A DNA stretch of 20,031 nucleotides, from positions 1 through 20,031 of the IMG/VR virus record IMGVR_UViG_3300031237_000045; one strand, given 5' to 3'. The notes under the pieces were generated by a model. That model was not told the DNA's origin. It ran no database searches and was given only the letters and a program-made list of their open reading frames with translations. The position numbers and the translations under genes are program-made. Source of the DNA: a virus. Position 1 is the first letter of the stretch. Every line of letters begins with the position of its first letter. Shown here piece by piece: positions 1-8,183 of this stretch.

Positions 1-594
1 AATATCGCCGGCTCCGGCACTGGAGCGCCCAAGCACTCTATCCGTCGTCGTGACGTTTTGAATCTTCGCGTAGGTAACGGAATCGTCTGTGTAATTGGAT
101 GTGATCAGGGTGAGCGGTAGAGCGACAATTTGGATAATTCTAAACCCATTCGCAGCACCAATGACGAATACGTCAACTGTTGTATTCGAAGGTAAAGAGA
201 AATTCGCCGCGCTTCCGTTTATAGTATCTCCGCTGGTCGCTCGTGCGATTGTTATAGTATTGGACGCATCAGTATTTACTATTCTACAATTCCACCCGGC
301 CCCGAGGGATGCTGCATCCGTCAGGGTCAGGGTTACAGATGCTCCGGATACCTGTATTATTTTTTCATAATGAGTAACACCAAGAGTCGTATTGGATGTC
401 AGTACTGTCGGTCCGCGATCAAACGCTGTCTGTAGCCTGGAATCGATCGACTCGATTGCTGTCTTGAGAGGATCGGGAAGTTTCGATTTTATAGTTGACC
501 ATTTAATTTTATTTGCTTCCGATACAGTCCCATCGTCTGGCGGAGGTGTAGCGTTATAGCCGCTGATGGAAACGGCGGCATATTTTGTTCCCAT
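1..594 (-). CDS. Tail fibre / appendage protein, N-terminal part (runs off left edge)
   Basis: The frame opens with ATG at 594 and stays open for 198 codons to the window edge, so the C-terminus is missing. A good ribosome site (AGGAG, six bases before the ATG) and the stop of the preceding ejection gene eight bases upstream fix the start. The protein begins MGTKYAAVSISGYN. A region rich in Thr, Ser, Val and Ile follows (about residues 60-165), with the look of a beta-structured fibre shaft or small beta domain. The last visible stretch contains SVTYAKIQNV and DRVLGRSSAGAGD, a motif I know from many phage tail fibre and appendage proteins. Its position after the tail and ejection genes fits a host-recognition fibre. 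What lies beyond the edge (receptor-binding domain, chaperone or enzyme) cannot be seen. Confidence 0.75.
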   Translation of the reverse strand, partial: MGTKYAAVSISGYNATPPPDDGTVSEANKIKWSTIKSKLPDPLKTAIESIDSRLQTAFDRGPTVLTSNTTLGVTHYEKIIQVSGASVTLTLTDAASLGAGWNCRIVNTDASNTITIARATSGDTINGSAANFSLPSNTTVDVFVIGAANGFRIIQIVALPLTLITSNYTDDSVTYAKIQNVTTTDRVLGRSSAGAGDI

Positions 595-602
595 TTATGC
601 TC

Positions 603-2201
603 CTATTGATTCAAAGTACCGGCTTGATAAGCACCGAGATTCACATTACGTCCGGTTGGTGAAGTAGCAGCTCTACCTATCTGCCCTAAAACGACGTTCA
701 ACTCGGCAACGATTCTAGGAGAGGCTAGTGGGATTAACGCCGCTAAATATGGGCTGGAAAGAAAAGCGGCGGTTCCCAGTGTTCCAGCGGATAAAGTCGA
801 TTCAAGACTTCTTGATACGAAAGGTCTGGAAATAGCTCCGGATATAGATGCACTGATGTCTTGTTTGCCGGCGGTATCCAATATAGTCAGCAAATCTCTA
901 CGTAGAGACTTGTCTTCTCTCAACGCCATCGTCAACCGACGAATAGTTGTGTCGGCTGAGCTTCTAGTTCCGGCACCCAAGGACCGCTCTATATTTTTAA
1001 TTATTTCCGTGGCTTTTGCGTAGTCCTTAGTCATTTCGGCATAATCAGGCACGGCGGATACTACTTTATCATGGACCGATTTCTTCAAACTCTGCACCAT
1101 AGCCCGAGACTGGCTCGTAGAAGAATATGCCCCATCGATGGTTTGTTTCAATTCATCTAATTGCAATGGAGTTAATCGCTTTTTAGTAGACCAATCCACT
1201 ATGGTTTCGTATATCGTTTTAACTTCGGCCATAGCTTGAGGGTTTGTTCTAAGTTTTGAGAATTTGAAATCCAAGCCATCGGACGTTTCCGTTATATTGA
1301 ATCGTTTAAGCCAACCATCAGCGGCGGTTTTGATGTCATCTATCGGAATCTCTTCTTTGGCTTTAGTTAGATTTTCGAGTTTAGACCGATAAGCGTCCCC
1401 CCTAATTTGTTTGAGATTCACCAAGGCATCTTGGGTATTTTCTACAATGTTGTATTCAGAATTAAATTCTCCACCTCTCCCAACGGATCGCTTTACCTTG
1501 TTCCCCATGGAGTCCATAGCCGATTTAAACTCAGGACTGCCCCTTAGCTGCTGTTCGACCACGTTAGGACCGACGCCGCTCGTTTTGCCGACAACGGCTT
1601 TATAAAATGGCTTTATGCTGGACGTTGTGGTTTTAATGGACTGTGAAATAGGGTCTATGCTGCTACTTATATTTTGCGCGACTTTGGCGGCTTTCTCTGC
1701 GCCGGCAAGTCTAAGAACCGATCCACCCAAAGAGCCTACACCGGCTATGTCCGCCATTAAGCCCACCGGATCGTTGATAGCGGTATTGCGTATATTTTCC
1801 AGACCACCGAATTTTTCTTTGTAGTGCTGGCCTATTGAATCAGCAATACGTTTGTCTTCTTCCATTCCTTCATACGGATTGATCCGTCCGGATGTTAATA
1901 CATTCTGAATTGCTCCTCGGTATCCTTTGTGTAGTAATTTAGCCGTATCTATAGGATGAGAAATTGTTTGAGCCAGGCCAGAAACTACATTAGCTACGCT
2001 CGAAGGTATATTTTTAGCCGCAGTGATTACATCACGCTGCATGAGATAGGGAAGAATAGCGTCATCTACTCGCGAAACCGGGTTGGCCTGTTTGAAATTA
2101 CCGATAGCGGATAATTCTTCGTCTGACAATTGCGCGATGACGTTCTTTTGCCCTTCTTCATCCAGTGTATCAAATACTTGTTTAAATCTAGCTACGTCCA
2201 T
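603..2201 (-). CDS. Large internal virion / DNA ejection-type protein
   Basis: 532 residues. The ATG overlaps the TAA of the upstream gene by one base (TAATG), which indicates translational coupling. The N-terminus is a helical, acidic segment (residues 1-35, DEEGQKNVIAQLSDEEL). Stretches rich in Ala, Gly, Ser, Ile and Val follow, with amphipathic and mildly hydrophobic helices around residues 60-95 (AAKNIPSSVANVVSGLAQT) and 145-180 (GLMADIAGVGSLGGSVL). The middle (about 270-420) is charged and helical. Residues 470-510 are again hydrophobic. I see no lytic transglycosylase or other enzymatic motif. Such large Ala/Gly-rich helical proteins between tail and fibre genes are usually capsid-internal proteins ejected with the DNA in short-tailed phages. 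That role is inferred from position and composition, not from a recognised domain. Confidence 0.6.
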   Translation of the reverse strand: MDVARFKQVFDTLDEEGQKNVIAQLSDEELSAIGNFKQANPVSRVDDAILPYLMQRDVITAAKNIPSSVANVVSGLAQTISHPIDTAKLLHKGYRGAIQNVLTSGRINPYEGMEEDKRIADSIGQHYKEKFGGLENIRNTAINDPVGLMADIAGVGSLGGSVLRLAGAEKAAKVAQNISSSIDPISQSIKTTTSSIKPFYKAVVGKTSGVGPNVVEQQLRGSPEFKSAMDSMGNKVKRSVGRGGEFNSEYNIVENTQDALVNLKQIRGDAYRSKLENLTKAKEEIPIDDIKTAADGWLKRFNITETSDGLDFKFSKLRTNPQAMAEVKTIYETIVDWSTKKRLTPLQLDELKQTIDGAYSSTSQSRAMVQSLKKSVHDKVVSAVPDYAEMTKDYAKATEIIKNIERSLGAGTRSSADTTIRRLTMALREDKSLRRDLLTILDTAGKQDISASISGAISRPFVSRSLESTLSAGTLGTAAFLSSPYLAALIPLASPRIVAELNVVLGQIGRAATSPTGRNVNLGAYQAGTLNQ

Positions 2202-3418
2202 TATTTACCTCTCAACGCTCTCAACGCGGCGGCTTCTCTGGCCGATCTTTCAGTCGTAGCAGAATCACCAGAGGGTTTACGTTCCGCTGGGGTAATAGGG
2301 CGCATGGTAGCGGTCTGCCTTTGAAGAGTTTCTAGATTCTGCATCGTCGTTTTGATGTTTGCTTTGAAAAGAGCCAATGGTTGTTCAATCCTAGGAAGAG
2401 ATTTATCGAATCTCTCCTGTTCCATTGGACCTACCTGTGCACCACGCATGGCTTGTAAAAGCTGATTACTTAGATTCTGTTCGATGGATAAAACATCAGC
2501 TTCCGAATCTGTTAGCTCTCCGATCCCCGTTAAGGCCTTCGCTCTAAGCAACCTCCCTGCAACAGGCCCGACTTCTACTTTAGTAACTGGTTTATCATCA
2601 ACCATACCTTTGCCGTTGATATATTTAGACAGGCGATCGGCCATTTCAAAAGCGGTGGATGCCGATCCTGATGTCTTCGCTTCCTCTGCCGTTGGCAGAG
2701 GCCGTAGGCCAGGTACTTGAGACGACCCACCGGAAACTGTGGCACGGCTTGGCACGTTATAAATTCCAGGACCACCAGGACCGATGCCAGGTGTCGGTAT
2801 GACCGGCATCATCGCTTCTGTCCCCGGAGGCGGACTTATTTGTACGGCCTGTCTTGTATTCTCGTCTACCGAATAAGGAACAATCCCGCCTTCTTTATCC
2901 CGTGAATAGAGAACTCCACCATAGAGTCCTTGCCTACCTCGCCGTGCTTCCATTACCTTTTTCCATTGTTCTGCGACTTTATCAGCCCTTTCGGTTTCTC
3001 CCATTGCGTTGAGACGGTTTATGGCTTTTTCGTAGTCATAAGACTCGGGTCTTTCAGGCCCTTGTTGACCAGAAGGCATTGATTCCGCAGCTTGGAAACT
3101 TCCCTGCAAAACGTCCTGGATTTTCCCTGATTTCTCTCGGTATTGTTTTTGTGTATTGAGGGCGTTTGCAAAAATAGGAGCAGCGATAGGATTGCGCGTC
3201 ATCAGTTTCTTGACGTGCGATTCATTAATAGTGCCTTGAATAGTCGCATCGATCATTTGCTGTATCAGCGGTATATCTTTAGGATCAGACGGGTCGAGGC
3301 CATGACCTCCAAGGAATCCACGCTTCTCTGGAAGGCTGTCTATGTATTCAGCCAATGAGTTTTGCTCCGAAGGAGTGCTGGGTAAGTCTCTGAGGGTGGG
3401 TCTGTTTAAGCCTGCCAT
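2201..3418 (-). CDS. Internal virion / DNA ejection-type protein
   Basis: 405 residues from ATG at 3418 (MAGLNRPTLRDLP). This start lies one base after the TGA of the preceding gene. An upstream in-frame extension to 3457 would overlap that gene and reads as non-native sequence. The N-terminal 110 residues are polar and helical. A Pro/Gly-rich linker follows at about 195-240 (PPPGTEAMMPVIPTPGIGPGG). The C-terminal helical part carries LSNQLLQAMRGAQVGPMEQ followed by an ERFDKSLP segment, a pattern I associate with phage structural proteins encoded next to ejection proteins. The last residues are highly basic and Ala-rich. No catalytic motif is visible. Together with the genes on either side it forms a three-gene set in the position of the internal core proteins of T7- and P22-like phages. 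The exact role is unknown. Confidence 0.6.
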   Translation of the reverse strand: MAGLNRPTLRDLPSTPSEQNSLAEYIDSLPEKRGFLGGHGLDPSDPKDIPLIQQMIDATIQGTINESHVKKLMTRNPIAAPIFANALNTQKQYREKSGKIQDVLQGSFQAAESMPSGQQGPERPESYDYEKAINRLNAMGETERADKVAEQWKKVMEARRGRQGLYGGVLYSRDKEGGIVPYSVDENTRQAVQISPPPGTEAMMPVIPTPGIGPGGPGIYNVPSRATVSGGSSQVPGLRPLPTAEEAKTSGSASTAFEMADRLSKYINGKGMVDDKPVTKVEVGPVAGRLLRAKALTGIGELTDSEADVLSIEQNLSNQLLQAMRGAQVGPMEQERFDKSLPRIEQPLALFKANIKTTMQNLETLQRQTATMRPITPAERKPSGDSATTERSAREAAALRALRGK

Positions 3419-3419
3419 A

Positions 3420-4250
3420 TCAAATACCACCAATGTTGAACATCTTCGGAACATCACCGGCTATTTTACCTATCGTACCTATTCTTCCGGTTTGTCCGAG
3501 ATATCCAGATAGATTATTCTGTTGATTCTGTGCCCATGCGTTTATCGATTGTTGTATTTGCTGTGAACTTAATCCAAGAGATGCTAATTCTTGTTGTAAA
3601 CGAGTGGCTGCGACTTGGTAGTTTTCGTTGTTGAGACCTGCCTGCATACTGGCTTTTTGGAACGTTGCGTTCAGTGTGCTTTCGTCTATCCCCAGTTGTG
3701 CGGATAACGTTTGAGATATACCGCTCAAAGCTCCCGCTCTTCCGGCAAGAGATTCCTGTGTCGCAATAGCTCTAGCATCACCCTCAGCGGTAGAGGCATC
3801 CGTTTCTATGTTGCGCATTGATTGATCAGCGAAGGACGAACCGCTTAAACCGCGATCCCCAAGATTCTGTTGAGTGCTGCCACGCAAAGAGGCAAAGTTT
3901 CGTAAAACCGGATTCACGCGTGCCTGGATCAATGCACCGTTGTTCGTATTCAACGAATCGAATATAGAGCGGAAATCTTTCCCCAAATCTCCGAATGATC
4001 CACGGATAGAGTTTGCATTGCCTAAATATCTATCAGTCGCGTTTCCAATATCTCCGTAGATAGCATTGGCTCTATTCAATCCTTCATCTTGCAATCGTCT
4101 AATTGAAGGATCGATCGTAACATTACCGTCTATGCTGGAACTGTGTGGAGTATAATAATTAGATGGTCCTCCATATGCCTGAGTTTGTGGTCCTTTAAGG
4201 CCCAAGAAACCGCCTACGGTATTGCTTACTTTCCTGATGGTTTTTGACAT
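3420..4250 (-). CDS. Small internal virion / ejection-type protein (gp14- or gp7-like position)
   Basis: 276 residues from ATG at 4250, overlapping the end of the upstream GNAT-like gene by 25 bases. It starts MSKTIRKVSNTVGGFLGLKG, a short basic and amphipathic N-terminus, followed by an Asn/Ser/Gly-rich region. From about residue 95 it is Ala/Gln-rich and helical, with a GLSGSSFADQSMRNIETDAS segment and repeated Leu, Gln and Ala heptad-like stretches to residue 255 (NENYQVAATRLQQELASLGL). It ends with a Gly-rich tail (MFNIGGI). Family and position suggest a DNA-ejection or internal core protein like T7 gp14 or P22 gp7, but I see no motif that proves it. It could also be a tail-lumen or neck protein. 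Confidence 0.55.
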   Translation of the reverse strand: MSKTIRKVSNTVGGFLGLKGPQTQAYGGPSNYYTPHSSSIDGNVTIDPSIRRLQDEGLNRANAIYGDIGNATDRYLGNANSIRGSFGDLGKDFRSIFDSLNTNNGALIQARVNPVLRNFASLRGSTQQNLGDRGLSGSSFADQSMRNIETDASTAEGDARAIATQESLAGRAGALSGISQTLSAQLGIDESTLNATFQKASMQAGLNNENYQVAATRLQQELASLGLSSQQIQQSINAWAQNQQNNLSGYLGQTGRIGTIGKIAGDVPKMFNIGGI

Positions 4251-4783
4251 TTTCTCTTTCCGCGGATGCTATAAACTATTTCATCACCAAGAGGACACCC
4301 ATTAGGTATCCTCCCGACTTTTTGCATAACTCCATATTCGATACATCTATCGAAAAGATTCGTTGAGTCTTCAAGTGAATAAATGATACACGTGCCTATC
4401 TTCCGGTAGCGGATCATCTGCAAAAATGCGACCGTTACCCTCAATATATTCCTCGGTGTGGACCATTTGAAGAATTCAACGTGTGGCTCTACTTTCCATC
4501 CGTTACTCCGGACGCCGATCAATGCAACCGGACCAGATTCTTTGAATTCTCGATTCTTATCATCTGCTAGTAAAAGTTCAGTATGCTTGGAGATATCGAT
4601 TATCTCATTGACAAATTCGGCTTGTGTAAGAGATGCTGGCATTTCATAAAACGGTCTTCTCTGATGAGCTACCCAAAGTAATGCTATGTCTTTGTGATAC
4701 TTAGAACCATCGACTATTTTAAGTTGTCTTAAAAAAGGCTTGCCGTTTCTGAATAGTCTGTCACGTTTTTCTTTTGGTATCAC
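4226..4783 (-). CDS. GNAT-like phage protein (T7 gp13-like position)
   Basis: 185 residues. The start is GTG at 4783, which overlaps the TGA of the tail nozzle gene (GTGA). The C-terminal half (about residues 85-175) has the order of a GNAT fold: a strand with VALIGVRSNGWKVEPHV, a helix following NILRVTVAFLQMIRYRKIG, then a strand and a 'yGV..kVGRI' turn close to the usual acetyl-CoA fold ending. No clear acetyl-CoA pyrophosphate loop (Q/RxxGxG/A) is visible, so catalytic activity is doubtful. A GNAT-fold protein also occurs in the internal virion gene block of T7-like phages (gp13). The location directly before three ejection-type genes fits that analogy. It may serve in virion assembly rather than as an enzyme. 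Confidence 0.5.
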   Translation of the reverse strand: MIPKEKRDRLFRNGKPFLRQLKIVDGSKYHKDIALLWVAHQRRPFYEMPASLTQAEFVNEIIDISKHTELLLADDKNREFKESGPVALIGVRSNGWKVEPHVEFFKWSTPRNILRVTVAFLQMIRYRKIGTCIIYSLEDSTNLFDRCIEYGVMQKVGRIPNGCPLGDEIVYSIRGKRKCQKPSGK

Positions 4784-6357
4784 GGAATCGAAATTTTCAT
4801 CACGTCGAATTCTTGGTTATTTTGAATCGTGAGCGACAGGAAAAACCCTGGCCCTCTGCCGACGGGAGAGAATCCTTTAGTTGAAACTCTTTGTGTTAGT
4901 GCGAACCCTATATTGAAATAGAATGCACCGCCAAAGTAATTAGCCCCGCCGAAATATGAAGCCGTGTCTCCTTGCCCAGGCCCGCTCAATGGAACCGTAC
5001 ACCGAGTTATAGAAAAATCGTCAGCCCATTCAAAATCCATTAACAGATCGGTATCGGAAACTCTACGATAATAAACCCTGCCCCTAAGCAAATCAGTTTG
5101 AGGATCAATAATATTCTTAAAATCATCTTCTAGTTTTTCAAAAAAGGCCGACTTGCGTGACGATTCAATATTCGTGGTCCCGGCATCCCCTAGAGAGGTT
5201 CCATCCATTTGGAAAATTCTCCCCAAACTATCTCCCCAATATACAAAATAATTCGATGCTCCGGGTTGTCTCATATAGATGGCGGCGTTGGTAGAAAAAG
5301 ATGATGCATGGTCTGTTCTATAGACAGACCATGGAGACAAAATTTGCCCGCTGTCTCCCTTGGCACCAATCATTTCCTTGAATAATACTAATAACTTATT
5401 CGACCCGGCAAAAAAGTACACTTTTTGACGACTTTGATCATAGATAGTAATGCAAGATGTCAACCCAGTTGTTGTTTCTCTGATGAAAGCGGACAAGTCA
5501 TCAGTCTTTACATCTCCAAATGTTTGAGTGGACCTCAATGATTCTATGACGCCGTCTTTTTTCATATAGACAACATCATCACCAATATTCATCATGGTCT
5601 CGGTTCCTATCGCAGCCGAGCCTGCATAGAACGGATCCCATTGAAAATTGGTGGAATTAGTTCCTGAAAGTCTCCAAAGCCTTCCTTTCTCGGTAGAAAT
5701 AACCAATGTATTGAAAAATAATGCCACTCCATTGATGGACTGCAAGTCAGGAGTGACCATATAAAACGCTTCGTTACCTGTACTGAAAGAACTGTCTTTA
5801 GCTCTCTTTGAGGTATCGTAAGACGTTGGAGTCTCGAACGCTGATGCTACGAGTAAATGGGGTGTATCACTGGTCGTCTTTACATTGAATAGCCATACTC
5901 TGCTTAGATGTACTATCCCATATTTGGCATATAGGGTGGCGGGAGTCAGCCCAGTGGTTAGAGTGGTAAAAGATGACCCATCCCATTGTTTGATGACCGT
6001 CTGTTTTGCAGTATCAATGATAACCGAATAACCCCCAAGCCCCCATGTCACCCCCCTCAAACGGCTGGCCGAAGATACGCTGCCCTTAACGGTAAACGTA
6101 GAAGTTCCATCCCAAAGATAAACGGTGTCTCCCGCTTGAACCAACGTCGTCTCGGAGTCATCGTTCTTGATGAGTTGTATGAAACCATCAATCGAAGCGG
6201 CATTAGGGGTGGTGCCCAAAAGGTCGAAAGGTTTTCTGGGATTGAAATGAGTATTCAAATTCCCCAATTCGAAATTGTATCCAGAGATACATTCGGATGG
6301 GTCTACCGTAGAAACATCCTGCTCATTCAGACCGCCTTCGAATGTAAGGCTAGCCAT
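4780..6357 (-). CDS. Tail nozzle / DNA stabilization protein (P22 gp10-like beta-propeller)
   Basis: 525 residues from ATG at 6357 (MASLTFEGGLNEQD). An in-frame ATG four codons earlier (6369) is possible, but the chosen start matches the usual MA-LxFEGGLNxQD opening. The protein is rich in Thr, Ser, Gly, Trp and Phe. It contains repeated short strand-turn units such as DTVYLWDGTS, VIKQWDGSS, VVYMKKDGV and FVYWGDSLGRIFQMDG, as expected for a beta-propeller. Proteins of this type (P22 gp10, T7 gp12-like) close the tail below the adaptor and hold the packaged DNA. The gene follows the adaptor gene, which it overlaps by eight bases, as in known short-tail modules. The last 100 residues (YFGGANYFGGAFYF) form a separate Gly/aromatic-rich segment. 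Confidence 0.65.
   Translation of the reverse strand: MASLTFEGGLNEQDVSTVDPSECISGYNFELGNLNTHFNPRKPFDLLGTTPNAASIDGFIQLIKNDDSETTLVQAGDTVYLWDGTSTFTVKGSVSSASRLRGVTWGLGGYSVIIDTAKQTVIKQWDGSSFTTLTTGLTPATLYAKYGIVHLSRVWLFNVKTTSDTPHLLVASAFETPTSYDTSKRAKDSSFSTGNEAFYMVTPDLQSINGVALFFNTLVISTEKGRLWRLSGTNSTNFQWDPFYAGSAAIGTETMMNIGDDVVYMKKDGVIESLRSTQTFGDVKTDDLSAFIRETTTGLTSCITIYDQSRQKVYFFAGSNKLLVLFKEMIGAKGDSGQILSPWSVYRTDHASSFSTNAAIYMRQPGASNYFVYWGDSLGRIFQMDGTSLGDAGTTNIESSRKSAFFEKLEDDFKNIIDPQTDLLRGRVYYRRVSDTDLLMDFEWADDFSITRCTVPLSGPGQGDTASYFGGANYFGGAFYFNIGFALTQRVSTKGFSPVGRGPGFFLSLTIQNNQEFDVMKISIP
5307..5333. repeat. Perfect 10-bp inverted repeat inside the tail nozzle gene
   Basis: The arms CATGGTCTGT (5307-5316) and ACAGACCATG (5324-5333) are perfectly complementary and flank a seven-base spacer. 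In the mRNA this would give a stable hairpin within codons for SVYRTDHA. No U-tract follows on either strand, so it does not look like an intrinsic terminator. It may be chance, an RNA structure that paces translation or decay, or a protein-binding site. Confidence 0.6.
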
Positions 6358-7045
6358 ACCGATTTCCATACCACGATTTTGGATTAGTCGATCTCATTAA
6401 AGCATAAAGCCTGGATTTGGCGTTCGAATATGTCGCGTCTTTGGTCAGTTCTCCAACGGGTTGTTTGGTAATTAGGAATTTGAACCGTCGCGCCGCTAAA
6501 TCAGAAAAGGCATAAAATTCTTCGATGTTATGGAACGGCATTGTATCCGTGGAATTTGAAACCATTACGCTAGTCTCGAAGTCGTAAGACAACGATCTAT
6601 TGTTATAGGACGCAATCGGTACATTATAAAACCCCACTGTCTTCGAAGTCGAATCGACCCAATACCAGAATCGAGGACCGCCCTGAGTTGTCTGATACTG
6701 AAAATCAGTATCCTTCAAATAGTCTTCACCGCCTGGGTATTCGTATATGCGGATGTTGTCAGTCGAATCGTAAAAGCTGGGATTTCGACCGTAGAAGCGA
6801 ATGAATCCAGTTTCGAGACCATAAGTTCTAACCCCGGTCAACAGCGTGATGGTTGCCGAATCTTTTTCGTATGAGATAAGCCTATCTGAGACCAGCTCAG
6901 CTATTTCAGACTGGATTGCTATTTGAGCCAATGAAATATCTGCCGCATGCTGAGTATCAGAAAATGTCGTTATGTCATCGTCGTCTCCTGAGATGATTGT
7001 ATTTATTCTGAGTAGACGATTTACGCCATCAATGAATGTGGACAT
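6350..7045 (-). CDS. Head-tail adaptor / head completion protein (P22 gp4-like)
   Basis: 231 residues from ATG at 7045 (MSTFIDGVNRLLRIN). An in-frame extension to 7081 would read through the terminator hairpin and is rejected. The N-terminal 65 residues are helical, with the SDTQHAADISLAQIAIQSEI stretch typical of adaptor proteins that bind the portal. A strand-rich middle (about 65-165) carries aromatic and Gly-Gly turns (YPGGEDYL, QTTQGGPRFWYW). The C-terminus is helical (FHNIEEFYAFSDLAARRFKF) and ends in a basic, Trp/Tyr-rich tail. Size and position directly between capsid and nozzle genes fit the P22 gp4 / T7 gp11 class of tail adaptor. It is the first gene after the terminator. The only ribosome-site-like bases, GAGG, sit just two bases before the ATG. 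Confidence 0.6.
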   Translation of the reverse strand: MSTFIDGVNRLLRINTIISGDDDDITTFSDTQHAADISLAQIAIQSEIAELVSDRLISYEKDSATITLLTGVRTYGLETGFIRFYGRNPSFYDSTDNIRIYEYPGGEDYLKDTDFQYQTTQGGPRFWYWVDSTSKTVGFYNVPIASYNNRSLSYDFETSVMVSNSTDTMPFHNIEEFYAFSDLAARRFKFLITKQPVGELTKDATYSNAKSRLYALMRSTNPKSWYGNRYG

Positions 7046-7051
7046 AGCCTC

Positions 7052-7079
7052 AAAAAATAGGGAGGGCCGAAGCCCTCCC
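7052..7079 (-). terminator. Strong intrinsic terminator after the major capsid gene
   Basis: On the minus strand an eight-base stem GGGAGGGC, a TTCG tetraloop closed by C-G, and GCCCTCCC are followed by TATTTTTT (hairpin 7079-7060, T-tract to 7052). The stem is perfect and the C(UUCG)G loop is exceptionally stable. It lies ten bases beyond the stop of the capsid gene and before the adaptor start. It would lower transcription into the tail genes, or define the 3' end of an abundant capsid mRNA. Confidence 0.92.
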
Positions 7080-7088
7080 ATATTGGGT

Positions 7089-8177
7089 TTACTTCTTCTG
7101 AGCCTTAGAAAGGCTTACCAGTGAAACCATCCAATTGGAATTGAGGATTTTACCGGCATACCATGCCTTCCATGCAATAGACCCATATTCGTTGAACGGG
7201 TCTCCAACTCCGGAACTGCCGATCTCCTTCTTGATCAGTTCAACAGTCGGAGGTCTGGCTGGATCATACATCGTATAAATTTCTTTGGCGTGCTGTTCGC
7301 CAAGACCCACGGTCCCGATCGCTTCTTTTCCATAAATGAATGACCAGTACAAATCTGCAAACGTAGTCGATGTTCCGCGGAAATCATTGGATGCGGAAGT
7401 CGTCGAGCCGGCGGTTTCTACCGGAGCTATTTCAGTCGAAACCCAACGAACACCGTTGGCCGCACCAAATTCATACGGGTATACCTGAGTGTAACCACCG
7501 TATTGCTCGACACCAATGAATCCTGTCAGGGCGCGAATATCCTCCTCGACATCGGTATTGCAAATACCGAAGAACGAAGCTCTGACCGGCTGAGAGTTGT
7601 AATTTTGACTTCCGAAGGCATCGGCTTCGAATTTTTGCGCCGACTGCAACTGAAGTTTTGAAGTACAACGCTTGATATCAAATGCCTGTATTTCCCTGGC
7701 AACGGCGGATTTATTGGCAACAGCTCCGGCAAATTCAACGTTGGTGCCGGCTTTCATCACATCACGCTGTAAACTATTCAGCGATTCCCCTGCATTAGCC
7801 CCAAGGGTATCCATAAGGGCCATCGTGATCGGAGAAATATTGAATAGGTCTACCTCTTCGGTGAGAATGACGAAATTGCCGTATTTAGCACTGGCAACCG
7901 TTATGTCAGTGATAGTCGGTTTAACGGACGAACGTCCTGCTCCAAAAACCAAAGGCCCATTTTCCGACAATTCACTGAGAGCAGTTGTCGTCGCTGCAAG
8001 ATTTTCGATTCGACGCCATTTTACTGACATCGAACCACCCTTTTTTTCCAGTTGTCCCGGAAGACTTCCGTTAAAAAATGGAAGTCGTTTACGAGCTGCG
8101 GACAACAGTCCGCGCATGTAAACGAAATTGACGGGCGCCTGTATAGTGCTCGTCAGGTTTGAAACATCTAAAGCCAT
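7089..8177 (-). CDS. Major capsid protein, N4-gp56 family
   Basis: 362 residues, ATG at 8177 with AGGA just upstream, six bases after the scaffold stop. The N-terminal region has the order of the N4-gp56-type HK97-fold capsid proteins: a PVNFVYMRGLLSAARKRLPF helix, a GGSMSVKWRRIENLAATT segment (about residues 47-65), then VASAKYGNFVILTEEVDLF. The last of these is the 'KYGNFV.lTee/sDl' signature I know from this family. A helical A-domain part with LNSLQRDVMKAGTNVEF follows. The C-terminal part holds a FIYGKEAIGTVGLGE loop and ends with a helix around WKAWYAGKIL. It builds the capsid shell around the scaffold encoded just upstream. A strong terminator directly downstream suggests a high level of expression. 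Confidence 0.85.
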   Translation of the reverse strand: MALDVSNLTSTIQAPVNFVYMRGLLSAARKRLPFFNGSLPGQLEKKGGSMSVKWRRIENLAATTTALSELSENGPLVFGAGRSSVKPTITDITVASAKYGNFVILTEEVDLFNISPITMALMDTLGANAGESLNSLQRDVMKAGTNVEFAGAVANKSAVAREIQAFDIKRCTSKLQLQSAQKFEADAFGSQNYNSQPVRASFFGICNTDVEEDIRALTGFIGVEQYGGYTQVYPYEFGAANGVRWVSTEIAPVETAGSTTSASNDFRGTSTTFADLYWSFIYGKEAIGTVGLGEQHAKEIYTMYDPARPPTVELIKKEIGSSGVGDPFNEYGSIAWKAWYAGKILNSNWMVSLVSLSKAQKK

Positions 8178-8183
8178 TGTCCT

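Noticed and set aside
95-370. Plus-strand 91-codon open frame
   Set aside because: It is antisense to the tail fibre frame that runs from 594 to the left edge with a good ribosome site and a known fibre motif.
5986-6387. Plus-strand 133-codon open frame
   Set aside because: It is antisense to the beta-propeller gene and has no recognisable protein features.
7046-7081. Longer start for the adaptor gene at 7081
   Set aside because: The extension would translate the terminator hairpin and T-run. ATG at 7045 gives a normal N-terminus.
7672-8121. Plus-strand 149-codon open frame
   Set aside because: It lies wholly inside the capsid gene on the other strand, has no domain features and its composition is that of an antisense shadow.
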